Source: Neonectria sp. B-13
Taxonomy: Eukaryota; Ascomycota; Sordariomycetes; Hypocreales; Nectriaceae
Assembly (NCBI GenBank): GCA_002682825.1
Contig: NOKP01000016.1
Span: 1,267,660 to 1,331,659, forward strand
Length of the DNA: 64,000 nt
Direction: 5' to 3'
Positions 35,101 to 46,385 of this stretch are shown here, in pieces. Under the pieces are notes generated by a model. It had not been told where the DNA came from, made no database searches, and was given only the letters and a program-made list of their open reading frames with translations. A program made the position numbers and the translations under genes. The stretch's first letter is position 1, and every line of letters starts with the position of its first letter.

Positions 35101-35429
35101 CCAACATCCTCATCCCTCCACCCTTCTGCCTCCCGATCAGCCATCTTCCCTCGTGTCAACAGGAGCTGACAGCCATAGCGTCCAACCTGGCACCCTCAAT
35201 AACCATGACGTCCAACCTGGCACCCCTAGTGACGGAGTGGTCCACTTTGTTCCTGGTAAGACACCGAGGAGGGGAGAGGAAGAGCAAGAAGAAGGGTCGA
35301 TAACTGCGTTTTGGCCATCGACGCCTATGAAACCAGAAACTAGAAAGGAATCACTACTTTGTAGTGATCTTCAATCAGGTCGCCGTACGGGTCTTTCCTC
35401 TGTTGCACCTATAACAAGTCCCAGTACAC
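29147..35429. other. About 6.3-kb gene-poor region upstream of the peptide transporter
   Basis: No frame here shows a domain I recognise. It is not AT-rich, unlike 22.98-23.82 kb. Visible structure: three perfect TGTGGCGGGT units at 30605-30634, preceded by two ATTGGCTGCG (inverted CCAAT) copies near 30551 and 30579; a 17-bp unit CGTCCAACCTGGCACCC repeated with 30-bp spacing at 35179 and 35209; and a run of TAAC/CTAAC words at 34630-34690. A leader-like start at 34514 opens only 19 codons. Frames of 74-207 codons at 33210 and 34922 are unrecognised. Confidence 0.5.
30605..30634. repeat. TGTGGCGGGT tandem repeat (3 units)
   Basis: Three perfect 10-bp units lie in the far upstream region of the peptide transporter. 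The first bases of a fourth (GGCTGTGGCG) follow imperfectly. Confidence 0.85.
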
Positions 35430-36015
35430 ACCAGCACCCCAAGCCTAGGTGTCCGCTAAGCAACGGTTCGTGGACCGTGACTCGGAGCTCGGGGTCATCC
35501 GTCACGCCACGTTCGTCGAGTCTAGATATTGCTGTGTATTCGTGACACGAGACAACGTCCGTACCGTGTTGCAGCAAATGATAACAAATAGCTTTGTCGT
35601 ATGATCCTGGACCAGATGCCCTCTGCCGTGTTGTTGGACCAGACAGCTATCGAGGCGATGGAAGAGCACTGGACTGGCACTGTTCACCTGACTCCGACGG
35701 CGTTTCCTTCCAAGACACAATTCTACACTTTTGTGCGCCAAAGTTGGGATCAAAACGCAGAGAGGGTGGTTCCTCTGTCACGAGTGCTCCGAGGCATCCA
35801 GAAACGACGAGATGCTCGATTGGTTTCGCAATTATTCAATGGGTGAGCTGGCTTTCACTGCAGTGGGAGAGAACATGGATGACGATGAGCGCTTTCGGCA
35901 AATTCGGCTGCCGCCGTTGGACGCGAGATGGAATCAAGCCTTGTGTAGCTACCCTGCGCTTGACGAGCTGTTCGAGGATATGTCGGAGCTGCTTACCCAG
36001 TGTGCGAAATTCTAG
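35430..36015 (+). pseudogene. Frame-shifted protein-coding remnant, family unknown
   Basis: Three protein-like segments follow each other in different frames on the plus strand: about 35468-35600 (with FVDRDSELGVIRHATF), 35601-35750 (with MILDQMPSAVLLDQTAI), and about 35750-36015 (with GWFLCHECS, then a long acidic helical part and a stop at 36013). Each reads as ordinary globular sequence and stops or shifts where the next begins. No intron with proper signals joins them, so I read one decayed gene. A CxxC pair lies in the last segment. I do not recognise the family. The last part alone (95 codons) could also be a small gene. Confidence 0.35.
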
Positions 36016-36418
36016 AGTTGGCTTATAGAGCGATGGAGGAAGCGAATGATATATACTAACAAGTTACGGAGCAAGCGACGGAGGCTAGGGGATGGGTCGG
36101 AGATTCCACGCAGTAATTGGGGACACTCCTAATCTGACGCGGAGGACCTATGGCCCGTCTGTGATAGCGTAGCGTTGACATCTCATGTATGAATGAGGGC
36201 ATGTGAGAGAATTAGGAGTAGTATGAGGGTTCCAGATTAGCAGTCGAAAATAGCTCAAGATTGTGAGAAAAGATTAGGCGACTGCACCTTCAACAACTTA
36301 AAGGCAGTAATATGGGTAAATGGACCCGTGTCCGTAATTAAAGTAATAGCGAATTATTTCTGCGTAAATCTACAGCTATGAACTGTAATCCATTCAAATA
36401 TTAACAGTGTTCACCCAC
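36016..36418. other. 3' flank of ABC transporter, no gene seen
   Basis: AT-rich convergent 3' region; nothing else recognised. Confidence 0.5.
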
Positions 36419-39400
36419 TCAAGCCTTGACCCTCCTCCTTTGGAAGACCTTGACAGGGTTCTTCCCGCGAAACCTCAACCACGTCGCGAAAAACACGACG
36501 GCATAATTAAAGACGATAAATCCACAAAAGATACCAAAGTCACGCCAGATGTTGCTGTAGTAAACGCTGAATCCACGTCCGAACTCATCACCCGTCGCGT
36601 ACTGACAGAACTCACACACGCCTCGCGCACCGGTTTGGACGTAGCCGCCAGCCTGTTTGATGTACGGCGCCACATACTCATCGCAGCTTAGGTTCGGCGG
36701 CGGCGAAAACAGCGCAAACTCATCCTCCGTGCACTTGACGGGCTGGTCGTGGATGGCAACGGCCAGGAACGCCTCGAGTAGATAGTGAAACGGCGAGAGC
36801 CAGTACATCCAACTGCGCCAGAAGTAAGGCAGACTCGCGGGCGGCACGACGACGCCGCAGAAACTGACGACGAACAGGAAGAACACGGGCACCAGCAGCG
36901 ACGCCAGCAGCTCGTTGGGCGCCAGCGCGGCGATGGCCTGGCCGAAGCCGACGTAGTACAGTTCGAAGAGCAGGACGAGGAGGAACGCGAAGCCGGAGGT
37001 GAAGCCCGACGTGTTCCAGCCGAAAACGCCCCACCACCAGCAGTTGAAGTAGATGCCACCGGCGACGATGGCGTAGGGGATCTCGGCAGCCACAGCGGCG
37101 GTCGTCCACGCAGCCCAGCTGTAGATCTTGGCGCCGTCCTCGCGCCACTGGAAGACCTGGCGGGACCTGAGAAACACGGGCTGCAGCTGCTGGATCAGCG
37201 GCGGGCTGATGGTCAGCGTCATGAAGATGGAGAACAGGCGGTTCTGGAAGTCGATGGCTGACGAGCCCAGCTTGTAGAAGGTGAAGCAGTTGAAGAGGCC
37301 CGTCAGCACGTGCAGCATCATCTTGCCGAAGATGTAGTTGGGCGTGCGCCAGTAGGCCGTGAAGGAGCGCTTGAGCACGGCGAGCGTCTGCGTCGTCAGC
37401 GGCGTGGCGTACTCACGGTCGTCGGAGAGGGTCTTGGAAGGCTCGAGGTTGCGCCGCTCGGAGATGATCTCTTCCATTTCTCGCGAGCGAGCCTCATGCT
37501 GCGACGATTGGGCCCACACGTCGCCCCAGTCTTGGCCGTCGTAGTCCGGATCGCCGGCTCCGATCGTCTCCAGCATGTACTCGGCCGGGTTCGCCGTTGG
37601 AGCGCACTTGGCGCCGCCGTTGGTCTCGAAGTACTCGATCAGCTCTCGGCTGTCGTGGCCGAGAGGGCCGTGGTAGACGACGCGGCCGCCGGATTTGAGA
37701 AGCAGCAGCTCGTCGAAGTGCTCGAACAGGATTGCTGAAGGCTGATGGATCGTACACAAGACGGCTTGACCCGCGTCGGCCAATTTGCGCAAGAAACGGA
37801 CAATATTGAAGGCTGCGCCGGAGTCAAGGCCGGATGTAGGCTCGTCGAGGAACATGAGCAGCTCAGGCTTGGACGCCAACTCTACGCCGATCGTCAGGCG
37901 CTTTCGCTGTTCCTGGTTCAAGCCCTCTCCAACCTGGCCGATGATGGCGCCGGAAATGGGTCTCATCTCTAGGAGGTCAATGATGGTCTCGCAGTAAGCC
38001 ATCTTATCTTTAACTGGGACCTCCCTGGGTTGTCGCAACGTGGCTGAGAACTGTAAGGCCTCACGGACGGTGGCTGTGGGTTCGTGAATGTCCATCTGTT
38101 CTGCAAAGCCTGTTGCTCGCTGGAACGACTTGGGAAGAGGGCGGCCGTCGACGAGAAAGTCGCCTGTGATTGTACCAATCTTGAGGCGTTGGGCCAGGGC
38201 GTTGAGCAAGGTCGTTTTTCCAGCACCTGTGTTGGGGATTAGTTACTATTAGAACTCGCATACATGACATGGACTTACCGGAGGCACCCATGAGTGCAGT
38301 CAGCTTCCCGGGACGTACGTAGCCTTGGATGTCCTGTAGAAGCTTCCTCTGTCCCTTCTCATACGGAATAGTGTAGTTGACGTCTCGGAAGGTAAAGATG
38401 GTTTCGTTCTTGGCGACCTGTTTGGCGTTGTCATTGTCGCTCATCTCCTTCGACGTGCCTTCGTCGCCTACAACTGGAGGCGTGCGGCCGGACTCCTCGT
38501 CAACCTTGGCTTCGCCTGTTCGTCCGCCAGTGGAAATGGACTCCTCGAGAGCCTTGGGAACCTGACCCCGCTTGAAGACGGTGATGGCACCGCCTCCCAC
38601 GTTGGGCTTCATCAACTCCATTCCCAGCGCAGTCAGGAAGACGAAGGCGATGAAGAAGGCCCACAGGAAGCCAAAGTTGCGCCACAGATGCGCCCGGGTA
38701 TACGTGAAAGACGCCTGGATGTATGCGGCACCGCTCACAGAAGTCGAACTAGGCGAAGCACCAGCAAGAGCACAACCTTGGTACTGCCGCGATGCGTCGG
38801 GTCCTTGGGGGACTAGGAACGGCGCAACGCACTCAAGCGTGAGGCCGGAAAACTCGTTGGCCATGAGACACTCGAAGCCGTACTGGATCCAGTTGATCCA
38901 CCGCAGCCAACTAAACCAAGGGGGCATGGAGTCCGGAGGGATGAGGTAGCCGGTGTACACTATGAGGATCTGAATGGCGACTCCGGTGAACCGCGTCGCT
39001 ACGTCCAGGGTCTTGCACCAGGCCGAAATGGCCCGGAAGAACGCATAGGTGACCATGGTTACAAGCCACAATATTAATGTTGAAATGAAGAACTGCGATG
39101 CAGTCCTTGCCAAATTCGCCATGAAGTAGATGATGACGTTGAACAGAACCACCTGGATAAAGACCATGGGCACGTCGACAACCGTCTGCGCGATGGCAAA
39201 CGCCGCCGGGCGGTAGAACGAAAACGACTTGTGCTTTAATAGGATCCCCTTTGACTCGAAAGCAGAAGTCATCTCAGCCAAAGCCAGGAGGGCGTTAAAG
39301 AGAAGTAAGAAGAACAATGTACCGCCGCGCGGAAACGCTCCCTCGGCCGTCTGCGGGAGGTTGTAGAAGAGACTGCCGACGATGAGGCCCTGGAACACCA

Positions 39401-41507
39401 GCCCGCCCCATTTGCCAAACAGCGACGCGCGGTCGCCCGTCATGACGAGGAACTGCCGCTGAGTGCACGCGATGACCTGCTTGTGGAACGGGATTTCGTA
39501 GTTCTTCTTCCGCGTGCGCTCCGACTCGTTCTGCTGCCGCTCCTCGGCCTGGAGAACGAGCTGCGACTCGAAGGCATCTATGTCCTCGAGGTTGCGCTGA
39601 TACGCGCCACTCCGGCGGTACGCGGCGTCGAACTCGGCCGCGGTGCGCGGGATGCGGTCCTCCCAACCTGGCCGGATGCTGCGCTCGTGCTCGTCTGTGA
39701 CTGAGACGAGGAAGTCGGCCGTTGTCCAGCGCTCTGGACACTCGAAGCCGAGGTCGAGGAAGTATTGCTTGGCCGTCTCGGCTGGGCCGTAGTACAGGCA
39801 CTTGCCGTGGTCGATCAGGAGGACCTTGTCTACCAGGTCGTACAGAGTCTCGCCGGCTTGGTAGAGCGAGACAGCGGTTGATGTGTTGGCCATATTGGTC
39901 ATGGCCCGGATCGACTTGACGTACTCGACCGCGGTGCTGGCGTCGAGGCCTTTGCTGGAGTTGTCCCAGCCCTGAACCGACGCGCGTGTGATCATAGCCT
40001 CAGCAATTGACACTCTCTTCCTCTCGCCGCCAGATACACCGCGGATGAATTCGTTGCCCACTTTCGTACCAAGGGTGTGCTCGATCCAGAACAGCTTCGT
40101 CACGACTCGTAAGAACTCTCTAACGTAATCGGAGCGCGTCTCGCCCTCGAGCCTCGACTCCTTGCCCGGCGTCCGCGTTTTCAGTGCAAACTTGAGCGTT
40201 CTCTTCACAGATAGCGTGGCGTAGTGCAGGTCGTCCTCGGGGTTGTAGATGACCTCCCCACGGAAGTCCTTTGCAATCGTCTCAGCATCGGTGCCTCCGT
40301 ATGTAACCTTCCCCTCGACGGCTTCAAAACCCGCCCGCTGGTTGCAAAACGCCTTGAGAAAGGTGCTGCATCCCGAGCCAGGCCGGCCGAGCACAAGGAG
40401 AATTTCACCTGGACGCACGCAGCCATCCAGATGGCTGATGAGATCTCGCACCGGAGGTTTGGCGAAAGCCGCCTTGGGGCCCTTGGTCAACAGGTTAATG
40501 ATTGTCCGCGGCAGCCCGAGGAAGAAGTCGCCGACGGTGGGCTGTAAGCTGGCGCCGAGGCCGACGCCGCGGACGGTGAGGTCGCGGAAGACGACGCCGG
40601 TGTGCCGTGTCTTTTCTCCCTCGCTTTGCTCCTGGCGGGCGCGTCCAAAGATGCGGGACATGAGGCGTTCTATCTCCTGCTGCTCCTCCTCGATTTCGGG
40701 TTCCGACGCAGCGGTGCGACGGCGGGACAGCACGCGGAAGAGGTCATCCTCGGTATGGGTGGTTTTCTTGCGCTCGAGTTTCGGTTTTTCGTCGTGAGTT
40801 GGGATTCTCAGCGGGGCGTGTTGCGTGGAGGACGGAGACTCGCTGGATGTTGATAACGCATCGTCGGTTACCGCGTCGATGTCCCGTCGCTTATCTTGGA
40901 CATGGTCTCTGCTGCCGGCTGGGATCGTGTCTGAAGAAGTTCGAGAGTGGCGGGCGATGGCGGCTGCATGGCGAGTATCTTGATCCTGAACTTGGTCCCG
41001 GGTGGTGGGGACGGTGCTTGACGACGAGTGAGAGTAGCGCTTAATGAATGTTTGCTGTCGTGTATCTTGACCGTCTTGGAACTGGTCTTGTCTCGCGGGG
41101 ATAGTGTTTGACGACGAGTGAGAATGGCGAGAAACGGCGGTTCGTTGTCGTGTATCTTGGACATCTTGGACTCTGTTCGAACCGGTCGGGATGACGTCTG
41201 ACGAAGACTGGGGACTGGGGACAAAGGCCGCTACATTTCGTGTATCTTGAACATCAGAAACAGTGTCTCCGTCGGCCGGGATGGCGTTCGGCGAAGCGGG
41301 AGCATTCTGGTTGGGGGCAAAGGCCAAAACAATAGAAGCTGGCACCTCGGCCAATCCCGAACGATCTGTGTCAGCAACAATCCCAACCGAATCGTCATGT
41401 TCTTGAGCGTCCGTCCCGGTATACTCGCTGACAGAGTTGATGCTAGGCGTCACGGGATAGCCGCCTGGGATATCTTCGTCCCGCGGGGTGACCTTTCCGT
41501 CGCTCAT
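36419..41507 (-). CDS. PDR-type (ABCG) multidrug ABC transporter 1
   Basis: Model (minus): exons 41507-38279 and 38226-36419, 1678 residues, about 150 longer than usual. The order is the reverse topology of PDR pumps, (NBD-TMD)2. NBD1 has the degenerate Walker A GRPGSGCST, signature [10 protein letters not shown] and Walker B region WDNSSKGLD. NBD2 has GASGAGKTT (built across the only intron, phase 1), signature [12 protein letters not shown] and [12 protein letters not shown]. Each TMD has about six helices with the Cys-bearing PDR extracellular loop before the last helix. Such pumps export azoles, plant defence compounds or own metabolites at the plasma membrane. The extra N-terminus contains about five tandem repeats of about 31 residues (QDTR...RHSHSSS type). 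The P450 gene next door and the second PDR pump suggest a detoxification or export block (inference). Confidence 0.93.
40860..41290 (-). repeat. In-gene tandem repeat, about 93 bp x 5
   Basis: Within the N-terminal coding part of ABC transporter 1, five imperfect units each encode (I/V)P...VQD.QDTR....RHS..SS. The reading frame is kept in all units. The segment is predicted disordered and cytoplasmic. Confidence 0.8.
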
Positions 41508-42426
41508 GGCGGCTATTTTTGGTGTTTTGAGACCGAGCCAGGAAATCTTGGGGGTTTCGGCTGGAGCTTTCGGGAGCGGTGCATTACAGCATATTTACAC
41601 GGGCGCGCCATGGCGCATATATGACGACATGAAAGATGTTTGTTCAGCCACGTCATTCGGCCTTCGGACTTTAGCAATTTGCGGTGCCCCCCCAAAGAGA
41701 CAATGTCTTTGGTGGTTTTGGTTGCAAGTCGTGGTGATCATGGCGTCGGGCTGTGTGGGGCGCGAGCGTCATAGACTTGGCGAATCCGTCTCGACTCTGG
41801 AGAGTTTTAAGATGGAAGCGATCTAGTCAGATGTTTTGGATCTCGCACGCGGAATTGGCGCCGATTATTGGCTGGGTGAGTGGGCAATTTAGTGAGCCTT
41901 GGGTGAAGTCGGATGATTAGAGCTGGGAGATCTCGGGAAGAGCCATGTGCCGTACCGCCTTTGCATCGATTGGAGTTAACTCGGTGTTCCAGACCAGCCG
42001 AAGCAACTTCTGTACTGCAGCCACTGGAATCTCCGTGTAACAAATGCGCAAGCAGTGGTGTCGATGGAGCACTGTTTGCAGAAGCCACCCAAAACTGCAT
42101 TTGCTTATGCGGAAGAGACCGCTGTCACACGCAGCCATCAAGGAGAGGCGTGATTGTGGCTGAACCCAGAGCACATGCTAGTCTCGGTAGCTATACCAAG
42201 TCGGAGCTTATCTTTCTTCATCATTTGCCTTTAGCCTACAAGTCAGCCAGCCTCGCTCAAACCGTCGATAGTATTTATACGGGATCAACGAAGACCTCAA
42301 CAGTCCGTCACATGCCTTAGGAGGATTGTCACACAACTTCACGCGAGCGTACTCAGTCGTTGCTCAATTATCATAATTTTCGCTTCCCTGTTCCGTACAG
42401 GCCTAACCGCTTGAGCTACATCACCA
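41508..42426. promoter_or_regulatory. Upstream region of ABC transporter 1
   Basis: About 0.9 kb lie between the pump start and the 3' end of the P450 gene. No other gene. CATATATGAC near 41615 could be a TATA-like element for the pump; this is a weak guess. Confidence 0.4.
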
Positions 42427-44235
42427 TCAACACTCAAAATGCCATTGCACATCCTCCCAGCCGCTCCTCCTCAAGATCTTCGCCCCAAGGCCGTCGCCCC
42501 GGTTCTTGGGCTTCACGGAGCCGGTCGCCAGCGCCGGTGTGTCCATCACCATGTCGCCAAAGCCCATCCCCAGCGGTTCGACGTCGTACCCCAGCAACAG
42601 GATACACATGAAGCCCAGGATCTCTGCAAACGCCATGTTTCTCCCGGGACACAGATGTCGGCCGCCACCAAAGGGAAAATACGCCGCCTTCTTCTTCCGC
42701 TCTGTTTCGATTGATTCCGGCGTTTTGTCCTTGGCTGCCGCTGCGGGCGGTGGAATGAAGCGCTCCGGGTCGAAGTCGGACGCGTCGTCTCCCCAGTTCG
42801 CTTCATCATTGTGCGTGACTCCCGCGGGGAGCTGAATGTCGGTTCCTTTCTTGAGCATGTACTCTCGGCCGTCAGGCCCTCGGACTGTGTGATCGGCCAT
42901 GATGCGTCGGACGCTAACCGAGTAGCTTCTCAGGCGCATCGTCTCCCGGTAGCAACTGATGAGCAAGGGAAGCTGGTCATCAAATTCGGCAATGTTGAAA
43001 GTGACGGTGCGTCCACTGCCGTCCTCGTTGTGTGTTATCTTCGCCGCTGCTGCAACTTGTTCCCTTAATCGCAACGTGAGTTCAGGCCTTCCAAGGACGT
43101 ACAGCAACACCCAGTAGAAGGTGGGTATCGCGTTGACGATCGCCACAACAGGCAGCATGGCTTCTAGCAGCCCAATCTCCTCGCCCGTGAAGCCATGCTT
43201 GCGTAGGGCGTTGGCGCGGTTGATGACCAATTGTGAGGTGGTCGGGTCGGTGAGGTCGTGTTCGGCGGTGTAGTATTCTGACGTGATGGTCTGGAGCCTC
43301 TGTCGAGCTTGGTATGCCTTGGGCATGGTGATGGAGGGGAAGAGGGACATGAGGAAGTACGGGATGGATTTCTCAAAGGTCCTACGCTTTGTCAGTCATG
43401 TCCCCAACGTTGACATTGTGAGCTACGCACCACGCCAACTCAATGAGTGAAGGGTCCTCGTTGTATGGGTCATGATCCCCGTACAGCGCCCGAGTCGTGG
43501 CCAGAGTCATTATGTCTCGGCACCAAAGATACAGGTTATCTACCTGGAGGCCCCGGTCAAGCAGCGTCTCCTTGCCTGCGTTTGCGCTGTCCACGGTCCT
43601 CGCACTACCGCCAACACGGCCGAGGCTAGAGGAAATCTCGGTCAGGACGTGAACATTCATCTTGTGCAGCATTCCTGCTTGGAAGCTGGAATGGATGGCC
43701 TCGGTAAAATCGGGCATGAGCTGCGGGTTGGATGCCACCTTGGCAACGGTGGACGGACCAAGGCCGAACGTCTTCTCGGCGAACTCGGTGACGAATGGCT
43801 CGAATGAAGCAATCTTGCTGCGCAGGATTGTTTGGATGAGATGCGGGTTAAAGACGGAATACATCTTGCCGTTCAACATGGGGAGAGTGGCGATGTCCAG
43901 AGAGGGATTCGCGTCGCTGATAGCATCGTCAGTAGATGCCAGATGGGATGCGGAGTTCTGGATTTGGCGCACTGCACGATTCGATGGTAAGCGTTCTGGT
44001 GGCGGATGATGCCGATAATGTGGCCGATGAAGGGGATCGTGGGTTTGGCAATCGGGGGCTCAAACTGGTCCAGGTGCGGAGAGAGCAGCTTGTTTATCAG
44101 CGGGAGGACAATGGCGCTGGCCAAAACGACGGCGGCGATGATGCCAGCCGTGCTGGAGGTTCTGCCGAGGAGGTCGGCGATGACGCCCGCGGAGGCGCCG
44201 TTGTGGACTGCATTTCCCACCAAAGTCGACGCCAT
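42427..44235 (-). CDS. Cytochrome P450 monooxygenase (CYP7/CYP8-like clan)
   Basis: Model (minus): exons 44235-43973, 43916-43431 and 43381-42427, 567 residues. An N-terminal membrane anchor (GIIAAVVLASAIVLPLI) leads to IGHIIG, and TLPMLNGKMYSV follows after intron 1. Intron 1 (GTGCGC donor, TACTGAC branch, ATCAG acceptor) is needed, since without it exons 1 and 2 lie in different frames. YRETMRLRS is the ExxR helix K motif, FDPERF the PERF region, and FGGGRHLCPGR the haem-binding loop with the Cys at about residue 494. The long ATLPMLNGKMY reading resembles fungal P450s annotated as prostacyclin-synthase or sterol 12-alpha-hydroxylase-like. Substrate unknown. It is an ER-membrane enzyme that uses electrons from P450 reductase. 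It lies between two PDR pumps, which fits detoxification or a small metabolite pathway. Confidence 0.9.
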
Positions 44236-44603
44236 ACTGAGGGAGAAAGACAATACACGAGGAAGTGAGGGGAATCCTCCGAGTCAAAAATTGCTGGCCA
44301 TGGGCGGGGTTTTGAGTCTTTGTCTCTGACGCGGATCTAAATCACCCTGGCGGTCTAAGTGTACGAATACGGCAGGATGCCCTCTAAGACTCTAAGACGG
44401 AAAATTCCAGGGGTGCAGCCCAATCACAGACGACATGATGCAAGCCAGATCGATAATACTACCCACTGTAGCTGACGTGAGATGCAATGCGAAATCCGAG
44501 CCCGCCAATCACGGCAAAAGGTTGCTTTAAGGTGTTTACTCAAACGGACTGGATTCATTGACTCTGATTACTGCTTTCGAGCAAAGTGACCACGTCTTGT
44601 CGC
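44236..44603. other. Intergenic, P450 promoter region
   Basis: Upstream of the P450 start on the minus strand; no gene seen. Confidence 0.5.
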
Positions 44604-44888
44604 CTACTTGGAGGATTTTTTGCCTTTCTTCGCCTTCCCTTTGTCTTCTTCCTTTTCTTCTTTGTTTTCTTCCTTTCCCTTCCCCTTCTTACATGTGTCG
44701 CATCTCTCCCGCTCAACCAGCGTAGTCCGCGTGAGTATATGCCTCGGGTAGCGCACTGGATCCTGCATGTACGCGCAAATGCCGTCCGCCAACCCCAACG
44801 CGATGTCGCACTCGTCGTGCTCATATTCAGAAGACACCCGTTTCTGGCAATTCTCACAATCAAATTGCCAAAGGATTTGTCGACACAT
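44604..44888 (-). CDS. Small cysteine protein, MC..C..CQ family (copy 1)
   Basis: A single exon of 94 residues. It opens MCRQILWQFDCENCQKRV, with further Cys residues at DEC and RCDTCKKGKG, and ends in a long Lys/Glu-rich tail of about 25 residues. There is no signal peptide, so it is probably cytosolic or nuclear. Two CxxC pairs suggest a small zinc-binding fold. It shares its opening pattern (Met-Cys-x9-Cys-x2-Cys-Gln-x2-Val) and its lysine-rich CxxC tail with the protein at 45537-45740, so the two look like tandem paralogues. Similar short proteins are familiar as unnamed fungal hypotheticals. Function unknown; I infer none. Confidence 0.65.
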   Translation of the reverse strand: MCRQILWQFDCENCQKRVSSEYEHDECDIALGLADGICAYMQDPVRYPRHILTRTTLVERERCDTCKKGKGKEENKEEKEEDKGKAKKGKKSSK

Positions 44889-45536
44889 GATGGGCCTGTT
44901 AATAGCAAAGTCTTGAGTGGGTAATCTTTGTTGTGTACTGCAGGGTAGTCAAGTCAGCTGTTGTGCTGTGGTCCTGTAGACATGAAAGAAAGTAGGATTA
45001 TATGCATCATTTTAAACTTCTGATTCATTAGTTAGGGCTTAAGTATCAATTAGTTGGTCAGTTGTCTTTTGAACAAATCATCACGCCTGTGTTGCTACAC
45101 AGGACATAAGCGAGAGTGTGACGAACAGCACGCATGTCAGTGACCCAATGAAAACTAACAGCTGGGTGTTCTCGTCCCATTGGGTGAGAATAAGTTCAAG
45201 AAGGCTCAAACATCCGTAGATAATTATCGAACCTGGTTTGTTGTCAGATTACCCCCAGAAGTCCGAGGCCAGAAGGCGCCCGAGATTCTCGCATCACCAA
45301 ATTGAATCATGAAGAACGCTTGAATCTCCGCCACTAGGAAATCATTGGCAAGGGGGTGAGACAGTAAACAGCTTCGATCACGTTTGTTTTCATGGTTTGA
45401 TGGCTATTTCCGATTTGCGAGTATAGATTAATCGAGGATACAAGCAACTCGGCACTTATTAATCGCCTTTCCCCTCATCCCGCGCAATATAGCTCACCTC
45501 ACAATTGATAACCAACCCCCTCGCCCCTCCCATTAT
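44889..45536. other. Intergenic between the two small cysteine genes
   Basis: No open frame of note. AT-rich, with an ordinary promoter-like character for copy 1. Confidence 0.5.
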
Positions 45537-45740
45537 CTACTTCTTCTTCTCCTTGGCCACGCAAGCTCTGCACTCGGTCTTGGAGACATAGTTGACTTTG
45601 TCACGGCCTTTAAAATCACATGTGGATGATCTCTGCCCGTCGGGAGTATCACAGCTTGAGCTGTCCCTTTCAGAGACGGAAGGCCTGACTTCTCTCTGGC
45701 ATTTGTCGCAATTCCACTTGTGCGTGACAATGTAGCACAT
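45537..45740 (-). CDS. Small cysteine protein, MC..C..CQ family (copy 2)
   Basis: A single exon of 67 residues. It opens MCYIVTHKWNCDKCQREV, matching copy 1 in the spacing of the first Cys, the CxxC pair, the Gln and the Val. Later Cys residues lie at SSSCD, STCDF and ECRACVAKEKKK, so a second CxxC pair ends in a Lys-rich tail as in copy 1, though the tail is far shorter. No signal peptide. It lies 0.65 kb upstream of copy 1 in the same orientation. A longer overlapping frame (45533-45916) is read as a shadow. Confidence 0.6.
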   Translation of the reverse strand: MCYIVTHKWNCDKCQREVRPSVSERDSSSCDTPDGQRSSTCDFKGRDKVNYVSKTECRACVAKEKKK

Positions 45741-46385
45741 CTTGGATTTAGGAGGTGATGGAGATTGTGGTGATGGTCACTTTGTCTTAGGATGGCTTGG
45801 CTGGACTGCAACTGAGAAGTGTAACTTGAGAGTTGTGTACCGAACATTGTTAGCGAGGCAATCTCGACACTTTTATAGAAAATATGAGTTCTGATTAAGT
45901 TGCGAACATCTTGCATGGAACCCGTGAATTGTCTTGTGAGCGATCCATCAGGCCTCTACTCACTACCTATGTCTCTTAATTGTAACGTTGAGATACAATT
46001 CTGAAAGGTCTCACCGAAGTGATTCACTGAACGAGTAATGACTGCACCAATGTACTATTCCGTGTTAGTTTTGTTTTTTCTTCGTTTTATCACTCACTAC
46101 CTTGATACTATTGTGTTACGAAGGAGCTGAATGTACGCGGATTATGAAGCGTTGGATAGGTGGTTACATCTGACGTAGGTTTTCTGTGATGACAATTGGA
46201 TAAGTCCAACCCTCATTGGGATGGCCTGAAAGCATCTCCCACTTTGGTTTTAGTGAGGCCCAGTGAACTATTGAATCTTACAGACAGTGCCATCTCCTGA
46301 AGCCGACCCCGCATCTGAAGTATGGTATCCATTGTCGCCATATTGTTTGGAATTGTAAGCAAATAAGATGAAGATGCACATACTT
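45741..46385. other. Intergenic, no gene seen
   Basis: 3' flank of the bZIP gene and upstream region of the small cysteine gene copy 2. Confidence 0.5.

Noticed and set aside
43917..43972. Apparent frameshift between the first two P450 exons
   Set aside because: An intron with GTGCGC donor, TACTGAC branch and ATCAG acceptor in phase 2 gives a continuous P450 reading.
45533..45916. 127-codon minus-strand frame overlapping the small cysteine gene
   Set aside because: The shorter frame at 45537-45740 matches its neighbour's cysteine pattern; the longer one does not.
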